A DNA stretch of 5,358 nt from Lachnospiraceae bacterium (GTDB lineage: Bacteria; Bacillota; Clostridia; Lachnospirales; Lachnospiraceae). Shown piece after piece: positions 1 to 5,358 of this stretch. Numbering within the stretch: the first letter of the stretch is position 1; each line of letters opens with the position of its first letter. A program made the translations under genes and the position numbers. The stretch lies in contig JAIECC010000123.1 in assembly GCA_029068665.1 (NCBI GenBank), forward strand, positions 1-5,358. The letters are read 5' to 3'. The notes below the pieces were generated by a model. It ran no database searches, had not been told where the DNA came from, and saw nothing but the letters and a program-made list of their open reading frames with translations.

Positions 1-637
1 GGCTTCCTCTCAACAGGGAGACGGAACTTCAGGTGTGGGTGTCATGGTAACCTTTGTCAGTGACAGGTATCATGAGGATTCCTGGGGCAACGGACGGTCC
101 GGTTCCCAATGTCTGAACGGGCAGGTGTATATCACCAAGATAAAGCCGGGCAGTCCTTATCCGTACCATATCAGCCGGGGTACCGTTCTTGGCAGTGGTG
201 ATCTGGGATGGGTAAAGCTGGATCAGCTGCAGGGGTATCAATACGGTTCCCGTAGAATCCACGGTGATCAATGGGCATGGACCCAGGAGGACGGCAGAGA
301 ACTGATCCGCAGCTCCAGCGGTGCCCTTCTGACCCCTTTGGGTGATGGAGATACCGTATTTACCAATGAAATGACCCAGCGGCTGTGGGAGCTTGCCAAT
401 GGAACCATACCGATTACCGGTCTTGGCATTCATACCATAGCTCATATGCCGGAGCTCCATGAAAACCCACAGGTTGTAAACAACAGCAATGCCATTACCA
501 TTACTCTTCCGAATGCCACGAACTATGCAGAATTCAAGCAGGAATTGCAGAAAGACAACCGTTTTATCGGTTTTGTACAGGAAGTCACATCCGGACAGGC
601 ATTAGGAAAACCAAAATTAAATAGAAGAAACTATTAA
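1..637 (+). CDS. Phage tail tape measure protein, C-terminal part (5' end outside window)
   Basis: The reading frame is open from the first complete codon (base 2) to TAA at 635-637, giving 211 residues with no credible start, so this is the tail end of a longer gene. Tape measure proteins fill the tail tube, set its length and are ejected at infection. Residues are counted from the window edge. Residues 38-79 form a compact beta-type segment with YPYHI, GDLGW and QLQGY, which looks SH3-like. Residues 80-135 contain YQYGSRR, WAWTQEDGRELIRSSSGALLTPLGDGD (quoted here as WTQEDG and LLTPLGDGD for recognition) and RLWELAN, the ending I know from many Firmicutes tape measure proteins. The end is polar and basic (PKLNRRNY). 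The position, two genes ahead of Dit, fits the assignment. The SH3-like call is inference; a wall-facing role is possible but not shown. An internal GTG at 35 or ATG at 44 is not a likely start because the frame is open upstream of both. Confidence 0.8.
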   Translation, partial: ASSQQGDGTSGVGVMVTFVSDRYHEDSWGNGRSGSQCLNGQVYITKIKPGSPYPYHISRGTVLGSGDLGWVKLDQLQGYQYGSRRIHGDQWAWTQEDGRELIRSSSGALLTPLGDGDTVFTNEMTQRLWELANGTIPITGLGIHTIAHMPELHENPQVVNNSNAITITLPNATNYAEFKQELQKDNRFIGFVQEVTSGQALGKPKLNRRNY

Positions 638-644
638 TCACACA

Positions 645-670
645 GGGGCAGTCCATTCTACGACTGCCCC
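645..670 (+). terminator. Perfect 9-bp GC-rich hairpin, terminator-like, between tape measure gene and next gene
   Basis: GGGGCAGTC (645-653) pairs without mismatch with GACTGCCCC (662-670) around an 8-base loop. It is followed by GCTTTTAA, so the T-run is only four bases. It begins 7 bases after the tape measure stop codon and ends 6 bases before the next ribosome binding site. It could be a weak intrinsic terminator that lowers transcription of the downstream genes, or an mRNA 3'-end stabilising or processing stem. The hairpin is directly visible; its function is inferred. The short T-run argues for incomplete termination, as does the fact that Dit and the hub, which the virion needs, lie downstream with no evident new promoter. 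Confidence 0.6.
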
Positions 671-676
671 GCTTTT

Positions 677-684
677 AAGGAGGA
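677..684 (+). promoter_or_regulatory. Ribosome binding site of the coiled-coil gene
   Basis: AAGGAGGA ends 7 bases before the ATG at 692. It is a strong match to the 16S rRNA 3' end and fixes this ATG as the start. It begins 7 bases after the hairpin stem, which should leave it accessible even when the hairpin is folded. Confidence 0.85.
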
Positions 685-691
685 ACCCAAA

Positions 692-1000
692 ATGAATCCA
701 TATAAAAAGATTGACCGGCTGGAGCAAAGAATCCACCAGTTAGAGCAGGAAAATCAAGAGCTCCGGCTTCAATACAGGGAAGTGGAGAAATGCCGGAAGG
801 AATATGAACGAAATAACCGGCTGGCTGTCCGGTATCAGACAGAATACCACCAGCTCCTTCACGGGCTAAAGCAGGAACAGGAAGAAGTACGGCAGCTCAT
901 TCAGCACTTGAAATATGAAACCGGCAAAAGTGCCAGAACATACAGACGCGCATTCCATGACATGAAGAATGACATTCAAATATGCAAATCACATACTTAA
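692..1000 (+). CDS. Small coiled-coil protein of unknown function in the tail operon
   Basis: This 102-residue protein is probably almost entirely helical. Residues 7-31 follow a clean heptad pattern: L10, L17, L24 and V31 in one register and I7, I14, N21 and Y28 in the other, with the Asn resembling the core Asn of dimeric leucine zippers. A second helical stretch covers about 44-75 (L44, Y48, Y52, L55, L59, V66, I70, L73). There are 21 Lys/Arg, 16 Asp/Glu and 12 Gln. No proline occurs after residue 3, and there is no signal peptide or membrane segment. The end (about 78-102) is basic and not heptadic. The ATG has a strong ribosome binding site, and the gene sits 54 bases after the tape measure gene and 33 bases before dit. 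I do not recognise a family. From its position it may be a tail assembly factor or a minor tip protein, but nothing in the sequence decides this; an accessory cargo gene is also possible. Confidence 0.8.
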   Translation: MNPYKKIDRLEQRIHQLEQENQELRLQYREVEKCRKEYERNNRLAVRYQTEYHQLLHGLKQEQEEVRQLIQHLKYETGKSARTYRRAFHDMKNDIQICKSHT

Positions 1001-1017
1001 CATGCAGAAACCAATAC

Positions 1018-1026
1018 AAGGAGGTG
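1018..1026 (+). promoter_or_regulatory. Near-perfect ribosome binding site that sets a TTG start for dit
   Basis: AAGGAGGTG is a full-length complement of the anti-Shine-Dalgarno sequence, 7 bases before TTG at 1034. No ATG or GTG start in frame lies at a suitable distance, and the protein from TTG begins exactly where Dit proteins usually begin (a short polar lead, then FxFDG). The strong site probably offsets the weak start codon. Confidence 0.85.
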
Positions 1027-1033
1027 TATCCCA

Positions 1034-1843
1034 TTGATTACAGACTTTTTATTTGATGGAAAAGAATTAAGCAGTTTCGGTTATATCATATGCTCCTTTG
1101 ATGCTGTAGGCTTTGAGAACATACCGGTATCCGAGCTTACCTATCATACAGTACAGGCACCTTTCGCAGCAAAGGCATTAAAGACTTCTGCTTCTTACGA
1201 CAGCAGCTTATCCAAAACCATAACTATATGCAAACAGACCTGCGATTCCAGTGGTCTGCTTACTATAACGGCAGATGACATATCCCAGCTGTCCCGGTGG
1301 CTGTGCCGAAGAGACTACAAGTGGTTCCGCTTCATAACTGATGACAGTACCGGCATGGATGAGGTCTACTATGAAGCACAGATTAATCTTCAGAAGGTCC
1401 TATTCGGAGACCGGTGTGTGGGTCTGTCATTGACCATTAACACCAACCGTCCATATGGACTGACACCGGAAATCACAATTTATGCACAGCCGGATCAATC
1501 TGAAGATTCCAACATGAATATTCAGGTATACAGCGATGAGGAAGGGTATATTTATCCGGAACTGATTCTTACACTGCGGGAAGAAGGAACGCTGGAAATC
1601 ACCCATTCCATTGACGGAAGAATCACAAGGATTACGGATTGTACAGAAGGCGAATGCATTCATATCCATGGAAGCATTCTGCAGATTGAATCCAACCGGG
1701 AGGACCAAAGTATCTTCCAACGCTTTAATTATCAGTTTCCAAGACTATGCAGTACATTAGACCAGACAGCGAACATCTTATCCTTTAATCTGAATTGTGA
1801 TGTGGAACTGAAATACAGAGGAATCAGAAAGGCAGGGATCTAA
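1034..1843 (+). CDS. Distal tail protein (Dit), siphophage tail component family
   Basis: This 269-residue protein is of normal length for a Dit of a Gram-positive siphophage. Dit forms a ring at the end of the tail tube and is the platform for the hub and receptor-binding parts. The N-terminal belt domain (about 1-145) starts with the typical FLFDGKELSSFGYII. It goes on with the helix DDISQLSRWLCRRDYKWFRF at 81-100, an YYEAQI strand at 112-117 and the closing NTNRPYG at 136-142, all common Dit landmarks. The C-terminal part (about 155-269) is a second beta domain of the galectin-like kind: YIYPEL near 172-177, then a strand-rich section with HIHG, IES and FNYQFPRL. The gene starts at TTG with a very strong ribosome binding site and ends in TAA directly joined to the ATG of the next gene, so the two are probably translated in a coupled way. 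Family assignment is by recognition of sequence style, length and position. Confidence 0.88.
   Translation: MITDFLFDGKELSSFGYIICSFDAVGFENIPVSELTYHTVQAPFAAKALKTSASYDSSLSKTITICKQTCDSSGLLTITADDISQLSRWLCRRDYKWFRFITDDSTGMDEVYYEAQINLQKVLFGDRCVGLSLTINTNRPYGLTPEITIYAQPDQSEDSNMNIQVYSDEEGYIYPELILTLREEGTLEITHSIDGRITRITDCTEGECIHIHGSILQIESNREDQSIFQRFNYQFPRLCSTLDQTANILSFNLNCDVELKYRGIRKAGI
1828..1837 (+). promoter_or_regulatory. Imperfect ribosome binding site of the tail-tip gene, inside the end of dit
   Basis: AAAGGCAGGG lies 6 bases before ATG 1844 and is an interrupted match to AAGGAGG, weaker than the two other sites in the window. Because the dit stop codon and this start codon abut (TAAATG), a terminating ribosome can restart here, which would couple Dit and hub production. 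Confidence 0.6.
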
Positions 1844-4800
1844 ATGGTTGAATTGAAACAAAACTTATTTCATGAATTAGATGTACCGGTCATCATTCTT
1901 GCCACAAAGTATCATAAGCATCTGGGTGTCATCGAAACCATTGACCCTGCTTCGGTCAACTGTGACTTTAACATGGCAGCCTGTCAGGAAATCGCTTTTG
2001 ATGTATATCAGGAGTTGGACGGTCACAAATGTACTCTGTGGAACTCTATTGAGGACCTGAAGTACATCTATGTACCGGATTATCAGGAATACTATGAAAT
2101 CACAGTTTCCATGGAGGAAGACCAGAAATCTGTCAAGCATATCGTGGGAAGGTCCGCCTGCGAAGCAGAACTGTCCCAGCGGCTGTTGCGGAGCTTTGAA
2201 TGCAATACAGAGTCGGATATCCTGAGGGAAGACTATGCACCTACGGTATTCTATCATCCTCAGAAGGAAGACGCTTCTCTTCTGCACCGGGTGCTCCATG
2301 ACAAATGTCCGGATTATACCATTGCTCATGTGGATGCTTCTCTTGCAAATATCCAGCGAAGCTTCTCCTGTGATGGAACCAGCATTTATGACTTTCTTAC
2401 CGGAGATGTGGCAGAGGAAATCGGATGCCTGTTCCGCTTTGATTCCATAACCAGAAGTATCTCTGCCTATGACTTGAAATGTAGCTGCAACGACTGTCAT
2501 TACCGGGGAGAATTTACGGATACCTGTCCCGAATGTGGCAGTCATGATATTCGGACGGGCTATGGTATGCAGACAGAGGTTTTCATTTCTTCTGAAAACT
2601 TTGCAGACCTGCTTACTTTAGAAGGGGATGGAGACAGTATCAAGAACTGCTTTAAAATCGAAGGCGGGGATGACTTGATGACCGCTACCGTAGCCAACTG
2701 CAACCCCAATGGCTCAGAATACATTTATCGGTTTTCAGATACGACCATGGCAGATATGCCGGAGGAACTGACGAAGCAGCTGGAAGCCTATCAGCTGCTA
2801 TATGAAGAGCAAAAAAAGGATTATGTCCGGTATACGGAGCAGTTGTATGAAGCAATTGACGAGGAGCTGTATCTGATTTCCGGCATGATGCCCACTGTCA
2901 CCTTACCGGAGACTACGGCAGCTCTGGAGATAGCGGCACTACGCACCCATCTCCAATCCGTATCCGTACAGAATATAACCACTCTTTCCAAGACTTCGGC
3001 GGATCTGGCAGTGAACGGCATGGCGAAGGTACTGGTAGATGCCAGATATGAAACAGAGATTATCACTTCTACCCTTTCCGATCTGACTGGTGGTACCAGC
3101 CGTACCTGGACCGGAAATATCCGAATTACGAACAAATACGATGAAACAGACACGGCAGAAAGCGAAACAGAGTTTTCCATATCTATCACCGGGAATCACT
3201 ATGAAGAGTATTTATATCAGAAAATCCAGAAGGCAATGAATCATGAAGATGCTTTGTTCCTGTCTGTTTTCGAAATCGAGGATTTGGAAGATTTCAAGAC
3301 GGCATTACAGGATTACTGCCTGGACCGACTAAAGTCCTTTGAATCCAGCTACCAGACCTGTATCGAGGTACTGGTTGAAAATGGAGTGACGGATCAGAAT
3401 GCTACCTTCTATGATGTAGACCTGTATCGCACCATGTATCTGCCTTACTATAACCGGATTACCGCCATTCAGGAAGAAATGGTAGTTCGTGAAGCTTCCA
3501 TTGCTGCAGTGCAGGAACGGAGCAGTCATTATACGGAGCTGCGGGATGCCATTCGGAAGCAGTTAGATTTCCAGTCTTATATCGGTGATGAATTATGGCC
3601 TGTCTTCTGCTCTTATGTGCGGGAAGATACTTATTCCAACAGCAATTATACTTCCGATGGTCTGTCCAATGCCGAATTAATGGAACGGGCAGAGGAATTG
3701 TTTGAAGCTGCACAAAAGGAAATCCAGACAGCCAGTGAACCACGGCTTACTCTTACCGCCACTCTGGAAAATCTGTTCAGCATGAAGGAATTTACTGATT
3801 TCAAGGATAAGGTTGCCATCGGGAACTGGATTGTCTGCAAAGCAGATGATGGGCTATACCGGCTGCGTCTGATTCATATCGGCTTAGACTATGGCAATTT
3901 ATCACAGGTAGCGGTTACCTTTTCGAATGCCATATCCATAGGGGATACCATATCCGACATGGGGGCCATTCTGTCTCAGGCACAGTCCATGGCAGGTTCC
4001 TTTGATTATGTTGCCCATCAGGCAGGGAAGGGCATGGAAGCCAGCGAAACGGTAAAGGACTACAGGAAAATCGGTTTGGATGCAGGATTATTCAACATCA
4101 TAAACTGCGGAACTCAGGATGTCATATATGACGCCCATGGCATCTCCTGCCGGAAGTATGATGATGTACTGGATGACTATTTACCGGAGCAATTAAGAAT
4201 TATCAATAATACCATCGCTTTCACTCAGGATCACTGGAAAACCGTTTCCTGTGCCTTGGGAAAGCTGAAGTATATCATTGACGGTGTGGAGCATGAGAAC
4301 TATGGCTTGAATGCCGACCACGTTATCGCCGGTACCATGGTTTCCGGACACATCTATTCCGGGAACTACTCTTCTGCCGGTAAACAAGGCACTCATATCA
4401 ATCTGGAAGATGGAAGCTTCTCCTTTGCCGGAGATTTACTGACCTATGATGCTTCTGCCGGCCTGTCCGTTACAGGCAAGATTACGGCAACCAGTGGTAA
4501 AATCGGTAACTGGAATATTAATAAGGCTTTGTATTCCGGCACTTCTTCCATGAGTTCAACAACTGCCGGAACCTACATGGGTGTAGATGGCTTTCGAAAT
4601 TATAAAGATGCCAATCATTATGTAAACATCCAGAATGGTGTCATCACTGCCAATGGTGCAACCATCAGTGGTGTCATCCATGCAAAAGGCGGCACTTTCT
4701 CAGATACGATTACCTGTACCGGAACCATCCAGGGAGGCACCATCAGCGGTTCTACTATTATTTCCGATGCTGCTACCATTCAAGGAGGAATCATTGGCGG

Positions 4801-5358
4801 ATGGAGTATTCTGCCAAATGCAATATCCAATGGAATTCCATATACAGGGGATGGTACCGGAAATGCAACCGGTGTTGGCAGCTATGGAACGGATTGGGCA
4901 TTCTGGGCCGGAAACGGGAAATTTTCCGTAAAGCAGGATGGAACTCTGCGTGCCACCAATGCTAACATAGCCGGAACTATTACTGCCACAAGCGGAACCT
5001 TTGACAATGTAACCATTAATGGTAACTGTACAGTCGCAGGACAGGCGATTACCGGAATAATTGGAGATGGTGTAGGGTGGAATGGTTCTCCGATACAAAA
5101 CAACTATATTGGGGAGTTAAGTGCTAATAAATTAAAAAGCGGTACAGTTGGTGTTGAATATAATTATGGTGGAACAATAATAAATTCTGATGGAATTAAT
5201 TCATCCAGCGGAACTGATTCCTTTCAAAATATTCAAGTATCACGCTCTATACTCCCAGTCTACAATTCCTCTTCTGGTTCTAATGCTACAATCGGAAAAT
5301 CCGGATTGGGATTTGCAGCGGTATATGCATCCTCATTTAATAATTCCTCTTCCAGAGA
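1844..5358 (+). CDS. Large tail-tip hub/fibre protein (Tal-like), 3' end outside window
   Basis: I followed this frame codon by codon: it is open from ATG 1844 to the right edge, 1171 complete codons without a stop. Residues 1-300 resemble the hub (Tal, 'prophage endopeptidase tail' type) of clostridial prophages: HLGVIETIDPASVN near 26-39, EAELSQRLLRSFE near 108-120, YDFLTGDVAEEIGCLFRFDS near 182-201, a cysteine cluster at 213-231, and GGDDLMTATV near 275-284. Residues 300-390 and 500-640 are mostly helical (for example ITAIQEEMVVREASIAAVQE), probably coiled coil. Residues 645-710 form a beta unit (IGNWIVCKADDGLYRLRLIH). Residues 820-870 hold NADHVIAGTMVSG and GTHINLEDGSFSFAG, a common tail-tip linker. 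Residues 875-1170 are a Gly/Thr/Ile-rich repetitive shaft. It should cap the tube below Dit and carry the host-contacting end. I see no lysozyme, NlpC/P60 or M23 active-site signature, so enzymatic wall cleavage is not supported here. The function is inferred from family style and from its place right after Dit. Confidence 0.87.
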   Translation, partial: MVELKQNLFHELDVPVIILATKYHKHLGVIETIDPASVNCDFNMAACQEIAFDVYQELDGHKCTLWNSIEDLKYIYVPDYQEYYEITVSMEEDQKSVKHIVGRSACEAELSQRLLRSFECNTESDILREDYAPTVFYHPQKEDASLLHRVLHDKCPDYTIAHVDASLANIQRSFSCDGTSIYDFLTGDVAEEIGCLFRFDSITRSISAYDLKCSCNDCHYRGEFTDTCPECGSHDIRTGYGMQTEVFISSENFADLLTLEGDGDSIKNCFKIEGGDDLMTATVANCNPNGSEYIYRFSDTTMADMPEELTKQLEAYQLLYEEQKKDYVRYTEQLYEAIDEELYLISGMMPTVTLPETTAALEIAALRTHLQSVSVQNITTLSKTSADLAVNGMAKVLVDARYETEIITSTLSDLTGGTSRTWTGNIRITNKYDETDTAESETEFSISITGNHYEEYLYQKIQKAMNHEDALFLSVFEIEDLEDFKTALQDYCLDRLKSFESSYQTCIEVLVENGVTDQNATFYDVDLYRTMYLPYYNRITAIQEEMVVREASIAAVQERSSHYTELRDAIRKQLDFQSYIGDELWPVFCSYVREDTYSNSNYTSDGLSNAELMERAEELFEAAQKEIQTASEPRLTLTATLENLFSMKEFTDFKDKVAIGNWIVCKADDGLYRLRLIHIGLDYGNLSQVAVTFSNAISIGDTISDMGAILSQAQSMAGSFDYVAHQAGKGMEASETVKDYRKIGLDAGLFNIINCGTQDVIYDAHGISCRKYDDVLDDYLPEQLRIINNTIAFTQDHWKTVSCALGKLKYIIDGVEHENYGLNADHVIAGTMVSGHIYSGNYSSAGKQGTHINLEDGSFSFAGDLLTYDASAGLSVTGKITATSGKIGNWNINKALYSGTSSMSSTTAGTYMGVDGFRNYKDANHYVNIQNGVITANGATISGVIHAKGGTFSDTITCTGTIQGGTISGSTIISDAATIQGGIIGGWSILPNAISNGIPYTGDGTGNATGVGSYGTDWAFWAGNGKFSVKQDGTLRATNANIAGTITATSGTFDNVTINGNCTVAGQAITGIIGDGVGWNGSPIQNNYIGELSANKLKSGTVGVEYNYGGTIINSDGINSSSGTDSFQNIQVSRSILPVYNSSSGSNATIGKSGLGFAAVYASSFNNSSSR
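2480..2536 (+). other. Zinc-ribbon-like cysteine cluster in the hub domain
   Basis: Hub residues 213-231 contain C213, C215, C218, then C228 and C231: a CxCxxC pair region and a CPEC knuckle nine residues apart, followed by GS. The two CxxC knuckles (215/218 and 228/231) have the spacing of a small zinc ribbon; C213 is spare. It lies between the strand ending AYDLK and DIRTGYGMQTEVF, so it looks like an inserted loop in the hub fold. Metal binding is inferred from the pattern. A structural role in hub trimerisation or contact with Dit is more plausible than DNA binding. Confidence 0.65.
4496..4702 (+). repeat. Fibre shaft module, copy A
   Basis: This covers hub/fibre residues 885-953. The copy opens with GKIGNWNI, passes a variable loop (about 893-922), and closes with NGVITANGATISGVIHAKGGTF. 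Copy B at 4787-5002 has the same order of elements with diverged sequence: opener GGIIGGWSI and closer DGTLRATNANIAGTITATSGTF. The tryptophan to GTF distance is about 61 residues here and 65 in copy B. Such Gly/Thr/Ile repeats with TIxG and GTF turns suit a trimeric beta-helix or beta-prism shaft. The repetition is visible in the protein; the fold is inferred. Confidence 0.6.
4787..5002 (+). repeat. Fibre shaft module, copy B
   Basis: This covers residues 982-1053, the diverged partner of copy A. The variable loop (about 992-1025) is rich in Gly, Asn and aromatics (YGTDWAFWAGNG) and differs completely from that of copy A, while the opening IGxW and the closing TIxA-GTF elements are kept. Between the copies, residues 954-981 form a run of short TIxG-type turns. 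Unequal conservation of this kind suggests that the loops are the exposed faces and the kept parts the structural core. Confidence 0.6.

Noticed and set aside
29..460. Open frame of 143 codons on the - strand opposite the tape measure gene
   Set aside because: Antisense of a well-supported coding region; no domain or ribosome binding site.
638..691. Promoter for the coiled-coil gene in the 54-base gap
   Set aside because: No -35/-10 pair with suitable spacing is visible; most of the gap is taken by the hairpin and ribosome binding site.
2480..2536. DNA-binding zinc finger protein fused to the hub
   Set aside because: The cysteine cluster is short and flanked on both sides by hub-like sequence without a break; a structural insert explains it better.
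1877..2545. Open frame of 222 codons on the - strand
   Set aside because: It lies wholly opposite the hub coding frame, lacks a convincing ribosome binding site, and its protein has no recognisable domain. The + strand frame has clear tail-protein features, so this is a shadow.
4782..4803. Internal AAGGAGGA followed by an ATG at 4801 in another frame
   Set aside because: The motif is produced by codons for Gln-Gly-Gly in the shaft. The ATG opens only a short Trp/Cys-rich frame that looks unlike a protein.
4635..4931. Alternative + strand frame of 98 codons within the fibre gene
   Set aside because: Out of frame with the shaft repeats and lacking a ribosome binding site; the repeat pattern is only coherent in the long frame.
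2821..5103. Several further - strand frames of 64-132 codons opposite the hub/fibre gene
   Set aside because: They overlap each other and the long + frame, and have compositions expected from antisense of Gly/Thr-rich or helical coding sequence. No start signals support them.
4600..5358. Possible target of a diversity-generating retroelement in the fibre gene
   Set aside because: No template repeat, reverse transcriptase or hairpin/IMH-like element is visible in the window, and no near-identical repeat differing at adenines was seen. The true C-terminus lies outside, so it can be neither supported nor excluded.

Overview
The window is part of the tail module of a siphophage or prophage of a low-to-mid G+C Gram-positive bacterium, most likely of the Clostridia (Lachnospiraceae-like). 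This rests on the gene order (tape measure, distal tail protein, tail-tip hub/fibre), the strong AAGGAGG-type ribosome binding sites, the use of a TTG start, and protein sequence styles I recognise from clostridial prophages. Hand counts of sample stretches give about 43-47 % G+C for most of the window. I see no integrase, lysis, packaging, tRNA, CRISPR or insertion sequence genes here.

Layout: all four genes lie on the + strand and read as one late tail operon. (1) 1-637 is the C-terminal 211 residues of the tape measure protein, cut by the left edge. (2) A 54-base gap holds a perfect 9-bp GC-rich hairpin and a strong ribosome binding site. (3) 692-1000 encodes a 102-residue coiled-coil protein that I cannot assign and that is not part of the usual tape measure-Dit-Tal order. 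(4) 1034-1843 encodes the distal tail protein (Dit), starting at TTG behind a near-perfect Shine-Dalgarno sequence. (5) 1844 to the right edge is one uninterrupted frame of at least 1171 codons, starting directly after the Dit stop codon. It is a tail-tip hub/fibre protein: an N-terminal Tal-like hub with a four-cysteine zinc-ribbon-like insert, a long helical middle, an upper-baseplate-like beta region, and a glycine/threonine-rich repetitive C-terminal shaft with two diverged copies of a roughly 70-residue module. It runs off the window in an AT-rich section whose last residues resemble the lead-in to an intramolecular chaperone (peptidase S74-type) domain.

How they work together: in siphophages of Gram-positive hosts the tape measure sets tail length and occupies the tube. 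Dit forms the ring at the tube end, and the Tal-like hub docks under Dit, closes the tube and carries the receptor-binding extension. The window therefore covers the tail tip that meets the host surface. The points most worth a second look are the extra coiled-coil gene, the hairpin in front of it, the cysteine cluster in the hub, and the abrupt change in base composition near 5090-5100 in the presumed receptor-binding end.
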